Shown here in pieces: positions 1 to 10,184 of a DNA stretch of 64,000 bases. The stretch is from Bordetella genomosp. 4 (GTDB taxonomy: Bacteria; Pseudomonadota; Gammaproteobacteria; Burkholderiales; Burkholderiaceae_B), in NCBI RefSeq assembly GCF_002261185.1, contig NZ_NEVQ01000003.1:248001-312000 (forward strand), given 5' to 3'. The notes under the pieces were generated by a model that had not been told where the DNA came from, ran no database searches, and saw only the letters and a program-made list of their open reading frames with translations. The translations under genes and the position numbers were made by a program. Position 1 is the stretch's first letter. Each line of letters begins with the position of its first letter.

Positions 1-558
1 AGGGATATTGATCAGGAAAATCCAGTGCCACGACATGTAAGTGACCATAAACCCCCCCAGCGGCGGCCCGATGACAGGCCCGAGCAAGGCGGGGATGGAC
101 AGGAACGACATGGCTTTGAGCAGGTCTTGCTTGGGCACCACGCGCAGCAAAATGATACGGCCGACCGGCACCATCATCGCCCCGGCAATCCCCTGGGCAA
201 TCCGGGCCAGCACCAGGTGGATCAGATTCTGCGACAGCGCGCAGGCTACCGAACTGAGGGTGAACAGGGCGATAGCCGCCATGAACACGCGCCGGGCGCC
301 ATAACGGTCGGCGGCCCAGCCGCTGACAGGGACAAAGACCGCCACCGCCAGCAGATAGGAGGTGATCGCCACGTTCAGCCGTACTGCCGTCGATCCCAGC
401 GCCTGAGCCATCGCCGGCAGCGCGGTCGCCACCACGGTGGAGTCGAGCATCTGCATGAACAGCGCGCATCCCACGATAAAGGGGATCATTCGGGCTGCGC
501 GAGTGGTGTCCTGGGCAGAATCGGGTGGCGAGGCAGTACTGGCGGATTCGGAGGGCAT
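1..558 (-). CDS. DHA2-type MFS drug exporter, N-terminal part (cut by window edge)
   Basis: The first 186 residues of a 14-TM type major facilitator exporter run off the left edge of the window. The start at 558 is followed by a short polar tail and a first membrane segment. It carries the multidrug-exporter motif LDSTVVATALP (residues 38-48) and the loop 2-3 motif GWAADRYGARR (80-90), which is the usual MFS motif A. The family (EmrB/QacA-like) uses the proton gradient to expel hydrophobic compounds across the inner membrane. It diverges from the DUF3460-scpA-panC genes, with about 100 bp between. The substrate cannot be read from the sequence. Confidence 0.9.
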   Translation of the reverse strand, partial: MPSESASTASPPDSAQDTTRAARMIPFIVGCALFMQMLDSTVVATALPAMAQALGSTAVRLNVAITSYLLAVAVFVPVSGWAADRYGARRVFMAAIALFTLSSVACALSQNLIHLVLARIAQGIAGAMMVPVGRIILLRVVPKQDLLKAMSFLSIPALLGPVIGPPLGGFMVTYMSWHWIFLINIP

Positions 559-654
559 GTCGGCGAGAGGTTCGGGGGCCTGTCGATTGTAACGCCGAGT
601 TTTGGCCGGGCTGAAGTAAACTTGGGTTATCCGTAACCTGTTGACGCTGGTGTC

Positions 655-843
655 ATGGCCAAGAACTACGAATCCGAAATCACTCTCTTCCTCAAGGACT
701 ACAAGGCATCGCACCCCGATGTCGAGCAGCGCCAGCTCGAAGGGCGTGCCCGTCTCTGGGACAAGCCGCAGGATCCCGAGCTTCTCGAAGGCTTTCGCGC
801 CGCTCGCGTGCCGCAAAAGCCTTACGTGTACCAAGCCGACTGA
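655..843 (+). CDS. DUF3460 family small protein
   Basis: A 62-residue charged, soluble protein (MAKNYESEITLFLKDYK...) with no signal peptide or membrane segment. It matches my knowledge of DUF3460, a small betaproteobacterial family of unknown function that usually precedes scpA. It stands 31 bp upstream of scpA, which fits a shared transcript. The motif GRARLWDKP near the middle is typical of the family. No biochemical role is known to me and none is proposed. Confidence 0.85.
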   Translation: MAKNYESEITLFLKDYKASHPDVEQRQLEGRARLWDKPQDPELLEGFRAARVPQKPYVYQAD

Positions 844-874
844 TCTCAGTCGGCGACGCTCGTAACGCGCTCGA

Positions 875-1762
875 ATGCCCTCCAAACCGCCGGTTTCCGG
901 CGATGCAATGGCCGCTCTGGTGGAACCCCCGGTAGACAGCACGCCTGATGTCGTCGATACCGTCGCGTTCGCACGTCTGTACGGCGAGCCGCTGTTTCAG
1001 CTGCCCACCGATCTGTACATTCCGCCGGATGCGCTGGAGGTCTTCCTCGAGACTTTCGAGGGTCCGCTTGACCTGCTGCTGTATCTGATCCGCAAGCAGA
1101 ACTTCAACGTGCTCGACATCCCGATGGCGGATGTCACGCGTCAGTATCTGTCTTATGTCGACCAGATCCGCGTGCACAACCTCGAGTTGGCGGCCGAATA
1201 TCTGCTGATGGCGGCCATGCTGATCGAGATCAAGTCGCGCATGCTGCTGCCGGTCAAAAAGACCGACACCGGCGAAGAGCCCGAGGATCCGCGAGCCGAA
1301 CTGGTACGCCGCCTGCTCGAATACGAGCAGATGAAACTGGCCGCCCAGAAGCTCGATGCCATGCCTCAATTGGGCCGGGATTTCAAAAGCGCTCAGGCCG
1401 TGGCGGACATCAGTTTCGAACGCATGCAGCCCGAGGTCAATCTCGATGATCTGCGTGCGGCATGGGCCGATATTCTCAAGCGCGCCAAGCTCAATCAACA
1501 CCATCACATCACTCGCGAACAGCTCTCGGTGCGCGATCATATGACGCACATTCTGCGCCGTCTGAACGACGTGCGGTTCATGGAATTCGGCGAACTGTTC
1601 ATGGAGCGCATCCTCGAAGGCGCGCCCGTCGCCGTGGTGGTGGTGCACTTTATCGCCATGCTGGAACTGGCGCGCGAATCGCTTCTGGATATCACTCAGG
1701 CCGAGCCCTATGCGCCCATATACGTGCGCCTGGCCTATACCAGCGTTGCCGCCGCCGCGTGA
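875..1762 (+). CDS. scpA: Segregation and condensation protein A
   Basis: ScpA is the kleisin subunit that bridges the SMC dimer and binds ScpB in chromosome condensation and segregation. The 295-residue protein has the family core FLETFEGPLDLLLYLIRKQNFNVLDIPM... beginning near residue 60, and a C-terminal winged-helix region. The poorly conserved N-terminal 55 residues make the start uncertain: ATG at 875 or an in-frame ATG at 908 are both possible. scpB is not adjacent. It lies between DUF3460 and panC, a common betaproteobacterial arrangement. Confidence 0.92.
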   Translation: MPSKPPVSGDAMAALVEPPVDSTPDVVDTVAFARLYGEPLFQLPTDLYIPPDALEVFLETFEGPLDLLLYLIRKQNFNVLDIPMADVTRQYLSYVDQIRVHNLELAAEYLLMAAMLIEIKSRMLLPVKKTDTGEEPEDPRAELVRRLLEYEQMKLAAQKLDAMPQLGRDFKSAQAVADISFERMQPEVNLDDLRAAWADILKRAKLNQHHHITREQLSVRDHMTHILRRLNDVRFMEFGELFMERILEGAPVAVVVVHFIAMLELARESLLDITQAEPYAPIYVRLAYTSVAAAA

Positions 1763-2638
<876 letters not shown>

Positions 2639-2726
2639 GTCCGAGGCGGCCGCCGTCGCGCGCATGGTATGCCCCGGCCGCTCCCGGTTTGCCGTTCATC
2701 CTGAGGACCTGGCGCGCCGCTTGGGT

Positions 2727-2773
2727 ATGCTCAGACAGTGTGAGCATTTTGTCCCGCCTGTCAGGACTGACAG
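2727..2773 (+). promoter_or_regulatory. Two adjacent inverted repeats between panC and the LuxR-type gene
   Basis: The first repeat is ATGCTCA (2727-2733) with TGAGCAT (2741-2747), followed by a short T run to 2750; it could be a weak terminator for the panC transcript. The second is CTGTCAG-GA-CTGACAG (2758-2773), a compact perfect palindrome about 65 bp upstream of the small LuxR-type gene. It could be an operator, perhaps for that protein itself. Function is inferred from position only. Confidence 0.35.
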
Positions 2774-2838
2774 TTGTTGGGACTGCGTATGCCCTGGCAG
2801 ACTCTCTTGCAATATTGCGATGCACAAGAGAGCTACCG

Positions 2839-3072
2839 ATGTCGAATTCCGCTGCGCTGCCCATTACTGCGGCTCGTTTATTGACTCCTCGCGAATGCGA
2901 GGTCGCGTCATATCTGGCGACGGGGCGGCCTAACAAGGTCGTCGCGATTGAATTGGGTATTTCATTGCGTACGGCAGAGGCGCACCGGGCACGCATTTTC
3001 CGCAAACTAGGCGTGCGCAACACGGTGGAGCTGGCATGCAGCCTGTGCCGTCATGGCGGCTGTCGCAGATGA
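2839..3072 (+). CDS. Small LuxR-type (GerE) HTH regulator
   Basis: A 77-residue protein made almost entirely of a LuxR/FixJ-type DNA-binding domain: LLTPRECEVASYLATGRPNKVVAIELGIS then LRTAEAHRARIFRKLGV. The four-helix GerE pattern is complete, including the recognition-helix T-x-x-x-H-R. There is no receiver or autoinducer domain. The start at 2839 follows AAGAG at 2826-2830; an upstream in-frame start (2689) would add about 50 residues of unlikely sequence. It converges on the PIG-L gene. Single-domain LuxR proteins are known, but the target of this one is unknown. Confidence 0.8.
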   Translation: MSNSAALPITAARLLTPRECEVASYLATGRPNKVVAIELGISLRTAEAHRARIFRKLGVRNTVELACSLCRHGGCRR

Positions 3073-3157
3073 CTGCAGGCTTGCCGTGCTGATTGCGCGG
3101 TGCCTGGCGATTGCAAACCCGCAGCGGCGGCGAGTTGATCGCCCGACCGCTCGTGGA

Positions 3158-5194
3158 TCACTGTACCGTGGCGGCCGGCGCGGCGACGGTACTCACCGCA
3201 GACGTTGCCAGCATGCCGGATTCGTTTGCCGCCATACCGATAAATGGTCCGCCGCCAGCCTCGGGCAGGGCGCCAATGGCCGTCGCTGTTGCCCAAACGC
3301 CCTCACGGTTGCGCGCCATCACCTGGTACGACTGTACGCGCCCGGCGCTGCGGGCCACGACATACAGAGTTCCGTGTAGCGAGCGCATGGCCGGCAGCGA
3401 GGCGGCTTTGGCTTCCAGTTGAATGGCCTGTCCATCGTCAATCAGCCAGAGCGGTCCATCCTGGCGTTCCAGCACGGCGACGAGGACTTCACCGTCGTGG
3501 TCCAGGCCGATAGCGGGTTTGCCCACGTAGCTCACGCCCAGATCGGTGATGGCGGCCCGGCGTACCTCTGCAACATCCGCCTTATTGGCGGCCTGGGGCG
3601 CAGGCTGAATGATGCGCACGAGGTGACGACTATCCCGGTCGCGCAAGTACAACTCTATCTGCCCTTGGCTATTGCGTATTGCGGCCAATCCGCCGTCGCT
3701 GACAGGCGAGGGCACGCGTTGCCAGGGGCTCCAGCTCAAGGCTGGCTCGGGGCGTTGGGCGCTCATGTACACATGGCCCGCTCGATCGGCCGCGAAGGCA
3801 ACGAAATGGTTGTCGGGCGTTTTGGCAATAGCGGCGTTGCCGCGCGCGTGAGGCAAGGCAGGCAGCGCCTGCCACGCGGACCATCCGCTATCCAGGCCTT
3901 TGAGGGCCGTCCAGTAATACAGGCCATCGTTGCCCATGGCGATAGCGGCCGCGTCGCCATTGGGCGCAACAGCGGGAGAACGGGTCACTCGCAGGCCCGC
4001 CATGGCCTGCCAGCCTTTCCAGGATCCGTCGCGGTTTTGTTTGTTGACCCACAGCCCGCCCAAGGTATCGCGAGCAAAGAGGCCTGCCGTTGCATCGGGA
4101 TAAGCAAAGGACACGAGCGGCCCGGCAGTGCGTCCGCCCAGGGTATTCCATCGATGGTTGCGGCCATCCCACATATTGACGGCGTCGTTGTTTTCGCCTG
4201 CCGCAAATAACATCAGGCCTCCTTGGGAGTCTGAAAACAGGTCGGGCGCCACGTCGTGGCGCGACACATAGTACGAGCGTTTCACCCACGCCGCCGCGGG
4301 GCCGGCCGGCTCCTGGCATCCCTGCTGTCCCGAGCAGTAGTGGTAATCGTCCCAGGCATAGCGCCGGAAGATCTCGGATTTGATGGTGGCTTCGGCGTCG
4401 GCCAGATTGGCCTCGTGTTCCTGGCTGGGATAGTCGATATAGCCCGTTTCCGCATAGTTGCCGGGGGCTTGGGCAATCGCCTCGCGGACTAGCCTGGCGC
4501 TGGCAATGTGATCAGGATGCCCATGGCCCGCGCAACGCCAGCACAGTTGGGTATAGGGCACGGCAATGGTGTCGTCCAGATGGCGCACCGTGGTCGGGTT
4601 GTATCCGGTGATGATATTGGCCAACGTGCGCACCAGTTCATCGCGCGTGTAGACGTCGTGATAGGGGCCCAGCGTGTCCGCAGTCATATTGGCGACGGAC
4701 TCCATACGGCTCAACGGCGTCAGGCTGCCCCAGCCTTTGCCCAGCCAGGGGTCTTTCAGGCGCATGTGCCACAGCTGCACATGCGGGTTGCCTTGCAGGG
4801 TAAAGCGCGCAATATGATAAGTGCCGACTTGCACCGTGTCTTCTTTCCATAGGTCGGGCTGCTTGGCCATGTAGGCATAGGCGGCGCGCACGCCGCGCTC
4901 GCGGCCCAGCATATAGCCTTCGCCTTCCCCGGCATCGCTCGCGGTCAGATATACCACTTGCACACAGGCTCCCGCCTGAATGTTCGACGCAATATCGGGG
5001 TTCATGAACAGCAAGTCGTCGTCCAGATGAGCGACAAACGTCAGGTCTTTAACGCCGTGACATTCGCTCAACGAGGGCGGGGCGGGCGAGATGAGTTCGG
5101 GGGCGGCATACGCCTGGGAAAAGATCGCAAACCCGGCCAGCCATGGCAACACGAGGCGCATGGCGCGAGCAGCGCTGACGAGGATGGAATGCAT
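3158..5194 (-). CDS. Secreted PIG-L-type deacetylase fused to a C-terminal propeller-like domain
   Basis: The 678-residue protein begins with a signal peptide (residues 1-30, cut at AYA/AP). Residues about 45-300 are a PIG-L/LmbE deacetylase: HLDDD at 56-60 and HGHPDH at 224-229 give the zinc ligands and catalytic Asp expected for a metal-dependent N-acetylglucosamine-type deacetylase. Residues about 315-660 contain repeated segments ending in W-x-x-W (GSWKGWQAM, SGWSAWQAL, LSWSPWQRV), as in bacterial lectin-like beta-propellers. The protein should act in the periplasm or outside the cell on a sugar or glycan. The exact substrate is unknown. It stands alone, converging with the LuxR-type gene. 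Confidence 0.8.
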   Translation of the reverse strand: MHSILVSAARAMRLVLPWLAGFAIFSQAYAAPELISPAPPSLSECHGVKDLTFVAHLDDDLLFMNPDIASNIQAGACVQVVYLTASDAGEGEGYMLGRERGVRAAYAYMAKQPDLWKEDTVQVGTYHIARFTLQGNPHVQLWHMRLKDPWLGKGWGSLTPLSRMESVANMTADTLGPYHDVYTRDELVRTLANIITGYNPTTVRHLDDTIAVPYTQLCWRCAGHGHPDHIASARLVREAIAQAPGNYAETGYIDYPSQEHEANLADAEATIKSEIFRRYAWDDYHYCSGQQGCQEPAGPAAAWVKRSYYVSRHDVAPDLFSDSQGGLMLFAAGENNDAVNMWDGRNHRWNTLGGRTAGPLVSFAYPDATAGLFARDTLGGLWVNKQNRDGSWKGWQAMAGLRVTRSPAVAPNGDAAAIAMGNDGLYYWTALKGLDSGWSAWQALPALPHARGNAAIAKTPDNHFVAFAADRAGHVYMSAQRPEPALSWSPWQRVPSPVSDGGLAAIRNSQGQIELYLRDRDSRHLVRIIQPAPQAANKADVAEVRRAAITDLGVSYVGKPAIGLDHDGEVLVAVLERQDGPLWLIDDGQAIQLEAKAASLPAMRSLHGTLYVVARSAGRVQSYQVMARNREGVWATATAIGALPEAGGGPFIGMAANESGMLATSAVSTVAAPAATVQ

Positions 5195-5341
5195 GAAGGA
5201 GTCGGCAGCCGATAACTCGATGCCGAAGGGGCAGGCATCGCATGCCGCGCCCTCCAGTCACACGATGCCAGCGGCACAGGGAGAGGGTGCGCGGCGAGTG
5301 TAGCCGGTTGCCCGCCGTTGCGCTATCGGGTGTTGCTATGA

Positions 5342-5371
5342 GACAGCAGGTCTAGGGATATCCCTGCTGTC
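5342..5371. other. Inverted repeat between the lipoprotein and PIG-L genes
   Basis: GACAGCAGG (5342-5350) pairs with CCTGCTGTC (5363-5371), with an inner AGGGATATCCCT palindrome. It lies 20 bp past the stop codon of the NlpE-like gene on the minus strand. There is no T run, so a rho-independent terminator is not certain; it may only stabilise the 3' end of that transcript. Confidence 0.3.
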
Positions 5372-5391
5372 AGGGGCCTGATGCCGGGATG

Positions 5392-6129
5392 TCAGGGGCA
5401 CTTGGGCGCGGGCTGTTGCGACAATTCGTCGATGGGGTCCAGGTCGGGCTGGCGCGTCAAGCTGTAGTTCAGGTTGGGGGTGACGCCCAATACCGATCTG
5501 ACACGCAGCACGTTATTGGCCGCGACGACGAATTCCACGCGCTGATTACCGGAAGCATCCGCCAGGAACACTCTAGGCGGCCGTTCGGAGGTCACATCCC
5601 AGCAGCCTTGTTCGGTCGAGGGCGTGGCTTGGTTGCCGGCGTTGTCCAGATAGGCCGAACGGCTGCGCCAGCGGCCGTTGGGGGCCAAGGTCAGTGTGAC
5701 GCGCTGGGCGGCGCATTGCGCCGATGGCGACATGCACGGCAGCGTGCCCATATAGGTCTGAGCCTGAGGCACGAGCGCATGAGCCGCAGCCGAGGTACTG
5801 CCCGCGGCGGTGGCGGCGGCTTCCGCCTGAGCGTCGGCGACGGCGGCTTGCTGAGCTGCTTGCTCCGGGGTCGGAGCGGGCTTGCGAGGCTGGCCCGGAG
5901 GCGTGGCTTTCAGCTCGATCTGCAGTTGCGAGGGGGCCTGAACCAGAGGCAGGTAGCCGGCTCCTTGCCCTTGGTATTGCGCATCTGTGACAGTGCTCTC
6001 TCGGGGTGGGTTGTAGTATCCCTCTGAGCGTTGCTGCGCGCAGCCGGCAGCCATCGTGGCACCCGCCAGGACGGTCGCGATCAGAATCAGGGAATTTCGG
6101 CGAAACGGAACAGGCGCGGAATCGGACAT
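5392..6129 (-). CDS. NlpE-like lipoprotein
   Basis: A 245-residue lipoprotein. The start at 6129 gives a signal peptide with lipobox ATMAAGC (Cys30), so it should be lipid-anchored in the envelope. A low-complexity Ala/Gln/Pro stretch spans about residues 85-130. The C-terminal part (YMGTLPC..., then TLTLAPNGRWRSRSAYLDN and QGCWDV) resembles the NlpE N-terminal domain, which in enterobacteria senses copper and surface stress. Whether it signals here is not known. It diverges from pilD. Confidence 0.75.
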   Translation of the reverse strand: MSDSAPVPFRRNSLILIATVLAGATMAAGCAQQRSEGYYNPPRESTVTDAQYQGQGAGYLPLVQAPSQLQIELKATPPGQPRKPAPTPEQAAQQAAVADAQAEAAATAAGSTSAAAHALVPQAQTYMGTLPCMSPSAQCAAQRVTLTLAPNGRWRSRSAYLDNAGNQATPSTEQGCWDVTSERPPRVFLADASGNQRVEFVVAANNVLRVRSVLGVTPNLNYSLTRQPDLDPIDELSQQPAPKCP

Positions 6130-6308
6130 GGCAGATGCAGCATGAATAGTGAGTATGTCCCGAATTCTACGCATTTATGTGCGCCTCCGATACGGCTGGA
6201 TGAACGATGGCGCGTGGCCGAATGGTCACGTCCCGGTTGAACAATTTCCCGCATGCCGGAATAATGGCGCCTTTCCTGGTGAGCCCTCGCGGCCGTGTTC
6301 TGATTGCT

Positions 6309-7181
6309 ATGTGGCACACCTTTGCTATCGATCCTGCCTGGGCTGTCGCGCTGGCTGCCGTGTTGGGCTTGTTGGTTGGCAGTTGGCTGACTGTCGTCGG
6401 CCATCGCTTGCCGCGGATGATGGAACGCGACTGGCTGCAGCAGGTCCAGGAATCCCAACAAGGGCAGCAGGACAGTCTCTCTGATGTCTCCGACGTAGTG
6501 CCTGGGCGTTCTTCCTATAACTTGTGGCGGCCCGGCTGGCATTGCCCGTTCTGTGCGGCGCCGGTGCGGGGCTGGCGCCGCGTACCGCTCGTGGGTTGGG
6601 TCCTTGCCCGCGGGCGCTGTCAATCATGCCGACGCAATATCGGCTGGCGCTACCCGTTGACCGAGATCTTGACCGCCTTGCTGTTCGGTTTATGCGCATG
6701 GCGTTTCGGGCCCACGCCGATTGCCCTATGTGCCATGGCGCTATGTGCGGCGCTGGTGGTGCTCTCGTGGATCGATTTGCAGACCAGCCTGCTGCCCGAC
6801 GCGATCACCTTCCCTCTGGTATGGGCCGGGTTGTTGATCAACCTCAATGGCGCCTTGGCACCTCTGCCGCTGGCGGTGTTGGGCGCGGCGGTGGGCTATG
6901 TCTTCTTGTGGCTGCTGTTTCACATGTTTCGTTTGCTGACAGGTCGCGAGGGCATGGGCTATGGCGACTTCAAGCTGCTGGCGGCATTGGGGGCTTGGTT
7001 CGGCTTGGCGGCGCTTCCCTCGTTATTGCTGGTGGCGTCGCTGACCGGGGTGCTAGCTGCCGGATGTCTGCGCCTAACGGGCCACGCGCAGCGAGGCCAG
7101 GCATTGCCTTTCGGGCCCTACCTGGCGCTGGCAGGGGTTGTGGCGTTGTTTGCAGTGGCGGGGCGCTCTGCGTGGTTCTGA
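6309..7181 (+). CDS. pilD: Type IV prepilin leader peptidase/N-methyltransferase
   Basis: PilD cuts the leader of type IV pilins and type II secretion pseudopilins and N-methylates the new end, in the inner membrane. From the start at 6309 (290 residues) it shows GLLVGSWLTVVGHRLP in the first membrane segment, the four-cysteine zinc loop (Cys79, 82, 104, 107), and catalytic aspartates in WID (156) and GYGD (220). An in-frame ATG at 6264 is an alternative start. pilB and pilC, its usual partners, are not in the window; coaE and zapD follow, an order seen in many betaproteobacteria. Confidence 0.93.
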   Translation: MWHTFAIDPAWAVALAAVLGLLVGSWLTVVGHRLPRMMERDWLQQVQESQQGQQDSLSDVSDVVPGRSSYNLWRPGWHCPFCAAPVRGWRRVPLVGWVLARGRCQSCRRNIGWRYPLTEILTALLFGLCAWRFGPTPIALCAMALCAALVVLSWIDLQTSLLPDAITFPLVWAGLLINLNGALAPLPLAVLGAAVGYVFLWLLFHMFRLLTGREGMGYGDFKLLAALGAWFGLAALPSLLLVASLTGVLAAGCLRLTGHAQRGQALPFGPYLALAGVVALFAVAGRSAWF

Positions 7182-7322
7182 GCGCAGGGCGCGCCAAGCC
7201 ATCTCGCGCTGAGGGCGCGGGCGTTGCTGCCGAACATACCTGCAGCGTATGCTGTCCTCGAACATGCAGGTCCGTCGCTTGCCGCGGCCTGGTAATGAGC
7301 AACACTCTCTGGGTGACTTAGT

Positions 7323-7970
7323 ATGTACAAAATCGGCTTGACCGGCGGGATTGGCTCCGGCAAGACGCGGGTGGCGGATATGTTGGCCGAATGGGGCGCA
7401 GCGTTGGTCGATACCGATGCCATCGCCCATGCCCTGACCTCGCCGGGCGGAGAGGCGATGCCCGGCATCATCGCGGCGTTCGGGGGCGAGGCCGCGAACG
7501 CTGATGGGTCGTTGAATCGCGGCTGGATGCGGGACCTGGTGTTTCGCGAACCGCAGGCTCGTGCGCGCCTGGAAGGCATATTGCATCCGCTCATCGGCCT
7601 GCATACCGAGCGTGCCGCGGCGCAAGCCCAGGGCGTGTACCTCGTGTACGTCGTCCCATTATTGGTGGAGTCGGGGCGTTGGCGTGACCGGGTTGACCGC
7701 ATCTGCGTCGTCGATTGCGACCCGGAAACCCAGGTCGCCCGGGTGCAGGCACGCAGCGGGCTGACGGCGGAAGCTATCCGGCGTATCATGGCGGCACAGG
7801 CCGCGCGGGCTACCCGGCTGGCGGCAGCGGACGATGTCATCGTGAACGATGGTGCGACCACTGCCAAACAGTTGCGCGCGCGGGCAAAGGCTCTGCACGA
7901 CCGCTGGTGCCACATGGCGGCGGCATCGCGCCGGCCGCACTGTAGTGGTGTGGACGGCTTCCCTGAATAA
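7323..7970 (+). CDS. coaE: Dephospho-CoA kinase
   Basis: CoaE adds the 3'-phosphate to dephospho-CoA, the last step of CoA synthesis. The 215-residue protein has the P-loop GGIGSGKT (residues 8-15) and the following D-T-D of VDTDAIAH, the CoA-binding region VYVVPLLVESG, and the lid-type R-residues further on. Length is normal for the family with a slightly longer C-terminus. It sits between pilD and zapD; 141 bp separate it from pilD. Confidence 0.96.
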   Translation: MYKIGLTGGIGSGKTRVADMLAEWGAALVDTDAIAHALTSPGGEAMPGIIAAFGGEAANADGSLNRGWMRDLVFREPQARARLEGILHPLIGLHTERAAAQAQGVYLVYVVPLLVESGRWRDRVDRICVVDCDPETQVARVQARSGLTAEAIRRIMAAQAARATRLAAADDVIVNDGATTAKQLRARAKALHDRWCHMAAASRRPHCSGVDGFPE

Positions 7971-8010
7971 TCCGGCCCACGGGCCGATCACCAACAGGCC
8001 TGTAGCAAGC

Positions 8011-8763
8011 GTGATTCTTTTCGAATATCCATTTAACGAACGCATCCGAGCCTACCTTCGGCTGGAATATCTATTCGATAGGCTTTTCTTTTTCGCCGGC
8101 GAAGGCGACCCCCATCACCACCAGATCGCTGTCTCGACCTTGTTCGACATCCTGGATGCCACCGAACGGGCCGACGTCAAGACCTCCGTACTGCAGGATC
8201 TCGAGCGCCAACGCATGGCGCTGGTCGCGTTGCGCGATCACCCAGGTGTCGCTCAGGACGCCCTGGAGGCCATGCTGGGCGACATGGAGCGTACCGTCAG
8301 TGCACTGGCGGGCCAAGGCCGTGCCGGCCAGCCCTTGCGCGAAAACGAATGGTTGATCAGCCTGCGCGGTCGGCTGGCCGTCCCCGGCGGCGCCACCCAG
8401 GTCGATATGCCGTCCTATCATGCGTGGCAACACAAATCCGAGGCCGACCGTGCCGCCGATCTGCAAGCCTGGATCGCCCCGCTGCGGCCTTTATACGATG
8501 CGGTCGCCATGGCGCTGCGTTTGTTGCGAGAGTCCGGCCGCCGCACCGATATCGTGGCTGAGCAGGGCGGCTATCAGCAGATGCTGGCGGGCAAACTATT
8601 CCAACTGTTACGTGTCTGGGTGGACCCTGCTCGAGGTGTTTTTCCGGAAATCAGTGCGAACAAGTACATGATCTGGATCCGCTTCTCGTCCCAGGACGGC
8701 GATGCCAAACCGCAGCAAGTGGCCAAAGATATCGAGTTTCAGATGTCGCTTTGCAGCGCCTAG
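8011..8763 (+). CDS. zapD: Cell division protein ZapD
   Basis: ZapD (DUF1342, YacF) cross-links FtsZ filaments at the division ring in the cytoplasm. From the GTG start at 8011 the 250-residue protein begins ILFEYPFNERIRAYLRLE, the conserved family N-terminus, and ends KDIEFQMSLCSA. Reading further upstream would add residues that overlap coaE and are not family-like. It follows coaE by 40 bp. The zinc-binding YacG gene that often follows zapD is not present; instead an RND operon begins after 119 bp. Confidence 0.93.
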   Translation: MILFEYPFNERIRAYLRLEYLFDRLFFFAGEGDPHHHQIAVSTLFDILDATERADVKTSVLQDLERQRMALVALRDHPGVAQDALEAMLGDMERTVSALAGQGRAGQPLRENEWLISLRGRLAVPGGATQVDMPSYHAWQHKSEADRAADLQAWIAPLRPLYDAVAMALRLLRESGRRTDIVAEQGGYQQMLAGKLFQLLRVWVDPARGVFPEISANKYMIWIRFSSQDGDAKPQQVAKDIEFQMSLCSA

Positions 8764-8882
8764 CTTTCCATATAGGTCTGATATCTGTTGCGGCGTATTT
8801 CAGTTCGGTTTTGAGGACATGGCAATTCCACGGACTTAGGGGACAATATCGGCTCCCGACGTTCGTCTGTGCTTGACCTCCT

Positions 8883-10184
8883 ATGCCTGAAAGCCGATCT
8901 GCCACGCCTCGCCGCAAGACCCTTTGGGTCGTCATCATCCTGCTGGCAGTCGCCGCTATAGTCGCATGGTGGGTGTTTAACAAGCCTGGCGAGCAGAAGG
9001 CGTCCACGCAGGCTGCGCAACGGGCCAATGGCGGTGGACGTGGCGCGGGCGGCGGGATGCGCGGCATGGGAGCGGGCGCGATGCCGGACACGCCGGTGCG
9101 TGTCGCGGCAGCGTCGACGCAGACCATCGATATCGTACTGCGCGCACTTGGCACCGTGACCGCGTACAACACCGTGACCGTACGCAGCCGCGTCGACGGA
9201 GAATTGATCCGGGTAAATTTCAATGAGGGCCAACGCGTCAAGGCGGGGGATCTGCTGGCGCAGATCGATCCACGCCCCTACGAGGTGGCACTGGCGCAGG
9301 CCCAAGGCCAACAACAACAGAACCAGGCGTTATTAGCGAATGCTCGGCGCGACTTGCAGCGTTATCAGACCTTGTTCAAGCAAGACTCCATCGCGCGTCA
9401 GCAGCTCGATACGCAAGCAGCATTGGTCCGTCAATACGAGGGTACGCAGAAGGTCGATCAGGCTGCTGTCGACGATGCTCAACTGCAGTTGAGCTATACC
9501 CGCATCACCGCACCGATCAATGGCCGTTTAGGCCTGCGCAAAGTCGATCCGGGTAATCTGGTTTCGACCGGCGACACCGAAGGACTGGTCGTGATCACGC
9601 AGACTGAGCCTATCGCGGTCGTGTTTTCTTTGCCTGAAACGCAATTGCCAGAGGTGTTGGCGCAGGTGCGCCAGGGCCACACTTTGCAGGTACAGGCCTA
9701 CGATCGTGCCGATGAAAAAGTGATTGCCACAGGGCAGCTGGAAACCGTGGACAATCAGATCGACATCACCACGGGTACCGTCAAGCTCAAGGCGCGTTTC
9801 GACAACAAGGACGATCTGTTATTTCCCAATCAGTTCGTCAATGTGCGGTTGTTGGTGCAAACACGCGACGATGCGACAGTGATCCCCACCGCGGCCGTGC
9901 AGCAGGGATCGGCAGGGCCTTTTGTATTCCTGATGCGTGATGACAATACCGTCGAGGTCCGGCAAGTACAGTTGGGGCCCATCAACGGTGACCGTGTGGC
10001 GGTCAATCAAGGCCTGGTGCCTGGGGATCGCGTCGTCATTGAGGGCACTGATCGATTGCGTACCGGAGCGAAGGTAAGCATCGTGACGGGCAACGCGACC
10101 ATTCCCGCGACCCCTGGCGAGGCCATGGGCACAGGGCCGTCAGGGCGTCCCGCTCAAGGTCAATCTGCAACGAAGACGCCGTGA
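8883..10184 (+). CDS. mdtA: RND efflux periplasmic adaptor (MdtA/MuxA type)
   Basis: The 433-residue membrane fusion protein links an inner-membrane RND pump to the outer-membrane channel. It has an uncleaved-looking membrane anchor ([20 protein letters not shown], residues about 14-33), a Gly-rich linker, the barrel-sandwich half-motifs ([14 protein letters not shown] and [17 protein letters not shown]) and a long coiled-coil between them. Its stop overlaps the start of the first permease by 4 bp. It is the first gene of a four-gene unit; no regulator gene is adjacent. Confidence 0.93.
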   Translation: MPESRSATPRRKTLWVVIILLAVAAIVAWWVFNKPGEQKASTQAAQRANGGGRGAGGGMRGMGAGAMPDTPVRVAAASTQTIDIVLRALGTVTAYNTVTVRSRVDGELIRVNFNEGQRVKAGDLLAQIDPRPYEVALAQAQGQQQQNQALLANARRDLQRYQTLFKQDSIARQQLDTQAALVRQYEGTQKVDQAAVDDAQLQLSYTRITAPINGRLGLRKVDPGNLVSTGDTEGLVVITQTEPIAVVFSLPETQLPEVLAQVRQGHTLQVQAYDRADEKVIATGQLETVDNQIDITTGTVKLKARFDNKDDLLFPNQFVNVRLLVQTRDDATVIPTAAVQQGSAGPFVFLMRDDNTVEVRQVQLGPINGDRVAVNQGLVPGDRVVIEGTDRLRTGAKVSIVTGNATIPATPGEAMGTGPSGRPAQGQSATKTP

